Source: Kofleriaceae bacterium (GTDB lineage: Bacteria > Myxococcota_A > Polyangia > Haliangiales > Haliangiaceae). From it: a DNA stretch of 42,735 nt. The translations under genes and the position numbers were made by a program. Positions 38,925-42,735 of the stretch are shown here, piece by piece. The stretch spans positions 1 through 42,735 of the forward strand of contig JANTGM010000046.1 in the NCBI GenBank assembly GCA_024762925.1, read 5' to 3'. The notes under the pieces are model-generated. The model saw only the letters and a list, made by a program, of their open reading frames with translations. It was not told the DNA's origin and made no database searches. How positions within the stretch are numbered: position 1 is the stretch's first letter; every line of letters begins with the position of its first letter.

Positions 38925-41632
38925 CAGAACTGCCCTCGCACACCAATGGTTGGAACAAACGGAACACTTGCAATGGGTGACCGTTCGCGAAATCGATAGT
39001 CGTACTGAATTCCCTCTTCGTTCACGGTATTGAGTACGTTTTGAATATCCAAGTAGAGACCAAGCCGCCACGTATCGTAGAGCAGAGTCTTCTCAACACG
39101 CATATCGAGTTGGCGGAACGTCTTACGCCTGCCCGCACGACGCTCCCCCCGAAGTCTTCGATACCCACCCGAATCCGCATCGAAGGTGCCATCGAGGACC
39201 TCGGTGATTGGGCGGCCAGTTGCTAGCCGAAATCGCGCCCCGAATTCCCAATTGTTGTCGGTGCTGTAGCTACTCACGACGTTGAGCGTGTGTCGCTGGT
39301 CAAACGAGGATGGAATGTACTCTTCATCGGGCGTGTCGCGCTGACGTGTCTTGCTGTAGGTGTACGAGGCCCACCCAAAGAGCTTGCGAGTCACCTGCCT
39401 GCGCAGGAGCACCTCTGCACCAATCGTGTCGCCAACCCGTGTGTTTGCCCAAAAGGTGCGCTGGATGTCGCCTGTCTCGGAGTCCACTGTCGCAGCATTC
39501 GTTGCCACGATTTGATTGCTTCGATCGATGAAGTATCCCTCGAAATCCACGTCCCAGTTCTTTGCAAACTGCCACTCGCCTCCGAGTCCGATGTGCACAG
39601 CCTGTTCCGGCTCAACCTCTGGGTTGCCAAACTCTGGATCAAGCGCTTCGGGTTGAGGAGGCTGGTGAAAAAGCCCCACATAGCCTTTGGCAAGCCACTC
39701 CGAAGAAATCTTATATCGCCCGACGAGCCGAGGATCGAGTGTCAGCTGAGTCTGAGACTGAAGCAGGTAGCCATCGAGTCGAACCCCGGGCACAAGGCGC
39801 AGGTTTCCTAGATCCACTGCGAGGTCTGCGTACAGAGCAGCCATATGCGAATCAGTATTGCGAATTAGAAGCTCTGGGGGAATGTCGATGGCATCGTCGA
39901 TGCTGATGTCATCATTGAGGGGGATTAGTAACTCCCAACGAGTACTCCTCGACTCCAGATCGAGGCCTGCGTCCAAATAGAGATGCCTACCAAGCTTGCC
40001 AAAGGTTCTCATGCGGTAGCTCAGAGACCTTGAGACGATGTCGAGCCCCACAAACGCATCATCGTCACCACCAGGTGCCCCAGAGAAACCAATCGAATCG
40101 ACGCCGATTGCGGGCGAGAGGCTCAACCGAAGGTCACCTGCGATGCGGCGTTCGTACTTTCCAATTAGCCGTTGAAAACCGATAGAGCTATTGAGCGCAA
40201 CAGACGAGTCATCCTCTGCGTCTTCGGAAAGCACTTTGAGCACGTCGCTCGAGCGAATGTAGAAGACACTGGCCTTTCCTTGGCGTCCAAAATCATAGTC
40301 CAGTCGTACCTGCTCGTCGTCGTAGACAGGCACAACGATCAGCGTTTGCCCGGGCTCTTGGTCAGGTAAGAAGAACCCCAACATAAAGTCAAGATACGAA
40401 CGGCGTCCAGCGACGGCCATCGACCCTTTCTTTCCGATCGGGAATCGCACGTACCCACCAGCATCGAGAAAATCAATATCGGCCGACCCATGCACGCCCT
40501 CGCTCTTGCTCGAGCGAGTACCAACACCGACGATGCCACCAATGGACCGACCATAGCGAGCGGGAAATCCCCCCGGGTAGAGGTCAATTTTATCGAGAAA
40601 CTCGGCATTGAGTACAGACGGACCGCCCAGGAAGTGAAATAGCAGCGGTACACGGTGGCCATCAATGAAGACGCCGCTGTCATCGGGATTGGATCCGCGA
40701 ATCAAGAGAAAGCCGGTCACAAACGGTGTGCGAGCAAGCCCGGGCAAACTTTGAATGACGCGAATCGGATCGCCAAACGTGCCTGGAACCGTTGTCATCT
40801 GGCGCCGTTCTAGCGTTCGTCGGGTCACTTCAAGAGTCTCGCGCTCGCCCTCAACAACAGTCTCGTAAGGATTGCCCCCTTTCGCGCGCATGTAGAGTTT
40901 CAGCTCGACCGCTTCGTTTTCTCCAAGGTCAAGCTTCCTCCGAAATCGGTCAAAGCGATCATCGATTGCAAGAACCTGATAGCTGCCAGGCGGCACTCCG
41001 TGAAACGCGAAGCGACCGCCTTCGTCGGTGACAACATCCAAGCCTAGTTCGACGATCGAGACGATCACCCCGGCAAGCTTGCGGCGACTCCCCCGCTCAA
41101 GGGCAACACCGGAAATCGACAGAGGCAGACTCGGATCGTTGGTCACCGGCGCGCCTTGAGACCCAGAAGAATTCTGATTCACATCTGATACATTGGGTTG
41201 CGGAGCGAGTAGTTCCTCCTTCTCTTGCTCGAGTACGAAGTGAATGGTGGTGGCAACAACAATTGGCCCAGGAGCGCCATCCCATTCTGCAGGTTTGAAC
41301 CGATACTGTTTGGCGGCGACAATGGCCGCTTCGTCGAATCCCGATCCCGCCGCCTCTACGATTTGTACTGAGGACACAGTGCCATCAGCTTCAATGCGTA
41401 TCTGTACCTTGACCTCCGCCTCAAGACCCTGCGCTGCCGCATCTGGCGGATAGACAGGTGCACTTGCCTCCAAAAGTGTTGGTGGCGCGGTGAGCACTGG
41501 TGCCGCAGTGGGCAGCGCTTCTGCCTCTTCGCGACGAGCCCCATCTTGTGCATGCGCTGCCGAAATCATCAGCACAGTGACCACAACAATCCCGAAGAGG
41601 AGCCTGGTCGGTTGTGAAAGCGTGTACGACAA
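38924..41632 (-). CDS. TonB-dependent receptor with N-terminal TonB-type domain and carboxypeptidase-like domain
   Basis: About 902 residues if started at the TTG at 41632, which puts a signal peptide (hydrophobic core ending A-H-A-Q) at the N-terminus; the frame is open to 41749 but that leader overlaps the divergent gene. After the signal (about 1-29) comes a TonB C-terminal-type domain at about 50-135 (P-V-Y-P-P-D-A, V-x-I-x-I-x-A-D-G-T-V, F-x-P-A). A carboxypeptidase-regulatory/CNA-B-like module follows at about 165-255 (L-A-G-V-I-V, D-E-G-G-R-F, V-P-P-G-S-Y), then the plug (I-R-G-S-N-P-D-D-S-G-V-F-I-D-G) and a 22-strand barrel ending in Phe. The expected substrate is an iron chelate, vitamin or glycan. 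It is coupled to the lipoprotein at 37950. Confidence 0.9.
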   Translation of the reverse strand: MSYTLSQPTRLLFGIVVVTVLMISAAHAQDGARREEAEALPTAAPVLTAPPTLLEASAPVYPPDAAAQGLEAEVKVQIRIEADGTVSSVQIVEAAGSGFDEAAIVAAKQYRFKPAEWDGAPGPIVVATTIHFVLEQEKEELLAPQPNVSDVNQNSSGSQGAPVTNDPSLPLSISGVALERGSRRKLAGVIVSIVELGLDVVTDEGGRFAFHGVPPGSYQVLAIDDRFDRFRRKLDLGENEAVELKLYMRAKGGNPYETVVEGERETLEVTRRTLERRQMTTVPGTFGDPIRVIQSLPGLARTPFVTGFLLIRGSNPDDSGVFIDGHRVPLLFHFLGGPSVLNAEFLDKIDLYPGGFPARYGRSIGGIVGVGTRSSKSEGVHGSADIDFLDAGGYVRFPIGKKGSMAVAGRRSYLDFMLGFFLPDQEPGQTLIVVPVYDDEQVRLDYDFGRQGKASVFYIRSSDVLKVLSEDAEDDSSVALNSSIGFQRLIGKYERRIAGDLRLSLSPAIGVDSIGFSGAPGGDDDAFVGLDIVSRSLSYRMRTFGKLGRHLYLDAGLDLESRSTRWELLIPLNDDISIDDAIDIPPELLIRNTDSHMAALYADLAVDLGNLRLVPGVRLDGYLLQSQTQLTLDPRLVGRYKISSEWLAKGYVGLFHQPPQPEALDPEFGNPEVEPEQAVHIGLGGEWQFAKNWDVDFEGYFIDRSNQIVATNAATVDSETGDIQRTFWANTRVGDTIGAEVLLRRQVTRKLFGWASYTYSKTRQRDTPDEEYIPSSFDQRHTLNVVSSYSTDNNWEFGARFRLATGRPITEVLDGTFDADSGGYRRLRGERRAGRRKTFRQLDMRVEKTLLYDTWRLGLYLDIQNVLNTVNEEGIQYDYRFRERSPIASVPFVPTIGVRGQF

Positions 41633-41710
41633 GCGTTGATTGACGCACAGGATTGCTCGTGGGTCTGTGTGTGTGCGTGACTTTTTTGCTAGCACACATG
41701 CAGCTAAAGG

Positions 41711-42643
41711 TTGGCAACACAAGCACCGATGCCCAATACTGGAAGGCAAGGGGGACAGGTGCTCGACTACATTGGACGCGACAGACGACGACTACGGCAG
41801 CGAAATCGCCCATTTTCGCGTACCGTCGACAATGGCGATGTGCGGGTCTTTGTCGATCATGGCTTTCAATGGGATGGATCGCGGAATGTGTGGTTGACCC
41901 GTGCGAGAGCCAGCTATGTCGTTGAATCCGGACCTGTCTTCGAACTGCGACCCAGGGCGCTGCTTGCCCGAGTCACGGGCATTCTCGGGGGCGCCTCCTC
42001 TGGCGATGCGTGCTTTGATGACTTTTTCTATGTAAAGACTGCAGCGCCTGAAGCTACCTGGAGTGCCCTTACCACTCGCGCTCGCTCGCTCTTGGCAAGC
42101 CACTTTGAAGACGCCAAGCTCGTGAGTGATGGTTCATCCATCTGTCTTTGGCGTGAGGGTGACTTTGGCCTTGAGTCGGATGCAGATGTAGCCGTCGAAG
42201 TCGTGAGTGAAATCGCTCGCCATCAAACCGCTTGCCTCGATGTGCTGCGCGCATTGCCGGGCGCAATTCCCTATAACGCTCACGGACCTTGGGACCGACG
42301 ACATGCGCCTGGCGTGACTGTCATGACGCCAACTCCCGTCCACATCGAGCCAAAGCGTGGCCAGTGGGGAGCTTGCATGCGCGCATGGTCGGAGTGTGGG
42401 CAGAACATCCCAAAGTTTGCAGTGAGCATCGATGGTGTGGGCCGCATGCATGGAGACTCAAGTCGGTTGCCTGAACACGCTCGATTTGCCACGGATAACG
42501 CCGATGGGTTGGGAGCCTGTGCGATTGCCTGTGATGGCCAGCGCGTTTGGCTGCGCTGGCTGGAGCTTGAGCGCTCGGGGGCACAGCTCCTCGAAGGCGC
42601 GCGCCTGGTGGCATCGTTAAGTCAGCTGCCAGGTCGCTTCTAG
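41711..42643 (+). CDS. Hypothetical protein, unrecognised
   Basis: Up to 310 residues from TTG 41711, or about 304 from ATG 41729; the N-terminus is uncertain. For the first 150 bases all three forward frames look protein-like, so a frameshift or later start near the G-D-V-R-V-F-V-D-H segment is possible. The body contains L-R-P-R-A-L-L-A-R-V-T-G-I-L, a Cys-containing D-A-C-F-D-D-F-F-Y motif, and alternating alpha/beta segments, with no signal peptide or membrane helix. No family is recognised. It is divergent from the TonB receptor, and its TAG stop is in the CTAG end of repeat copy C. Confidence 0.65.
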   Translation: MATQAPMPNTGRQGGQVLDYIGRDRRRLRQRNRPFSRTVDNGDVRVFVDHGFQWDGSRNVWLTRARASYVVESGPVFELRPRALLARVTGILGGASSGDACFDDFFYVKTAAPEATWSALTTRARSLLASHFEDAKLVSDGSSICLWREGDFGLESDADVAVEVVSEIARHQTACLDVLRALPGAIPYNAHGPWDRRHAPGVTVMTPTPVHIEPKRGQWGACMRAWSECGQNIPKFAVSIDGVGRMHGDSSRLPEHARFATDNADGLGACAIACDGQRVWLRWLELERSGAQLLEGARLVASLSQLPGRF

Positions 42644-42735
42644 TGTGCGGCTCAGAGGAATAGAAATGTGCTGGCGACGGGAGCTCGTTCTTTGACAAGG
42701 CGCGAAGGACGACCTTGCTGGGGCAAGGAAGGATC
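42640..42735 (+). mobile_element. MITE-like palindromic repeat, copy C (cut by window end)
   Basis: The first 88 bases (42640-42727) are identical to copy A at 26354-26441, then the two diverge by a one-base or larger difference (AGCAAAGGATC versus AGGAAGGATC). The CTAG terminus gives the stop of the preceding gene. The right half lies outside the window. Near-identity with a copy 16 kb away suggests recent spread or gene conversion. Confidence 0.85.

Overview
The window most likely comes from the chromosome of a myxobacterium-like organism (Myxococcota). It carries many predicted lipoproteins with acidic Asp/Ala/Pro-rich linkers, MopE-type D-x-D-x-D/C-rich metal-binding repeats in two genes, and an M4 metalloprotease ending in a MYXO-CTERM-like tail (Gly-Gly-Cys, hydrophobic helix, Arg-rich end). 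It also has a TonB-dependent receptor with its own TonB-type C-terminal domain. Base composition looks moderately GC-rich by eye (not computed). No rRNA, tRNA or CRISPR array was recognised.

Layout. (1) 1-4267: the edge of an IS3-family insertion sequence, then three minus-strand lipoprotein genes (small Cys-rich, MopE-repeat, alpha/beta-hydrolase-like). (2) 4448-7289: serA and a double VanZ-type membrane protein. (3) 7286-33673: a long, mosaic surface-polysaccharide region. It includes a GT2 glycosyltransferase and a tightly packed cassette of carrier protein, acyl-CoA-dehydrogenase-like flavoenzyme, amino-acid-adenylation-type ligase and GNAT acyltransferase. These are followed by an outer-membrane beta-barrel, a Wzx-like flippase and a membrane-anchored sulfatase/phosphotransferase-like enzyme. 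Further on are a HAD phosphatase, two polysaccharide deacetylases, an arylamine N-acetyltransferase homologue, two GT4 glycosyltransferases, a wecB-type UDP-GlcNAc 2-epimerase and a FemAB/CelD-like acyltransferase. Surface lipoproteins (LamG-like, NHL, beta-helix) are interspersed and the M4 protease closes the region. (4) 33947-35825: nadA and a YkuD-type L,D-transpeptidase-like protein. (5) 35842-41632: an EGF/jelly-roll-like lipoprotein, then a TonB-dependent receptor translationally coupled to a lipoprotein. (6) 41711 to the end: a protein of unknown function and a repeat copy cut by the window edge.

How the genes may work together. WecB would supply UDP-ManNAc. The GTs, flippase and beta-barrel would assemble and export a polymer. 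Deacetylases and acyltransferases would tailor it. The carrier/adenylation/dehydrogenase/GNAT cassette could load an amino acid or acyl group as a thioester, oxidise it and transfer it to the polymer or its precursor. The enzyme set of that cassette resembles the one that makes pyrrolyl-2-carboxyl carrier proteins, but the substrate cannot be read from sequence. No polymerase, exosortase or priming glycosyltransferase was recognised, so the locus is incomplete or unconventional within this window.

A roughly 175-bp imperfectly palindromic repeat family (three copies, 26354, 30660 and 42640) has CTAG termini. In every copy the CTAG forms the TAG stop codon of a neighbouring gene. One copy sits exactly at a stop/start junction in a two-gene operon and leaves both genes intact.
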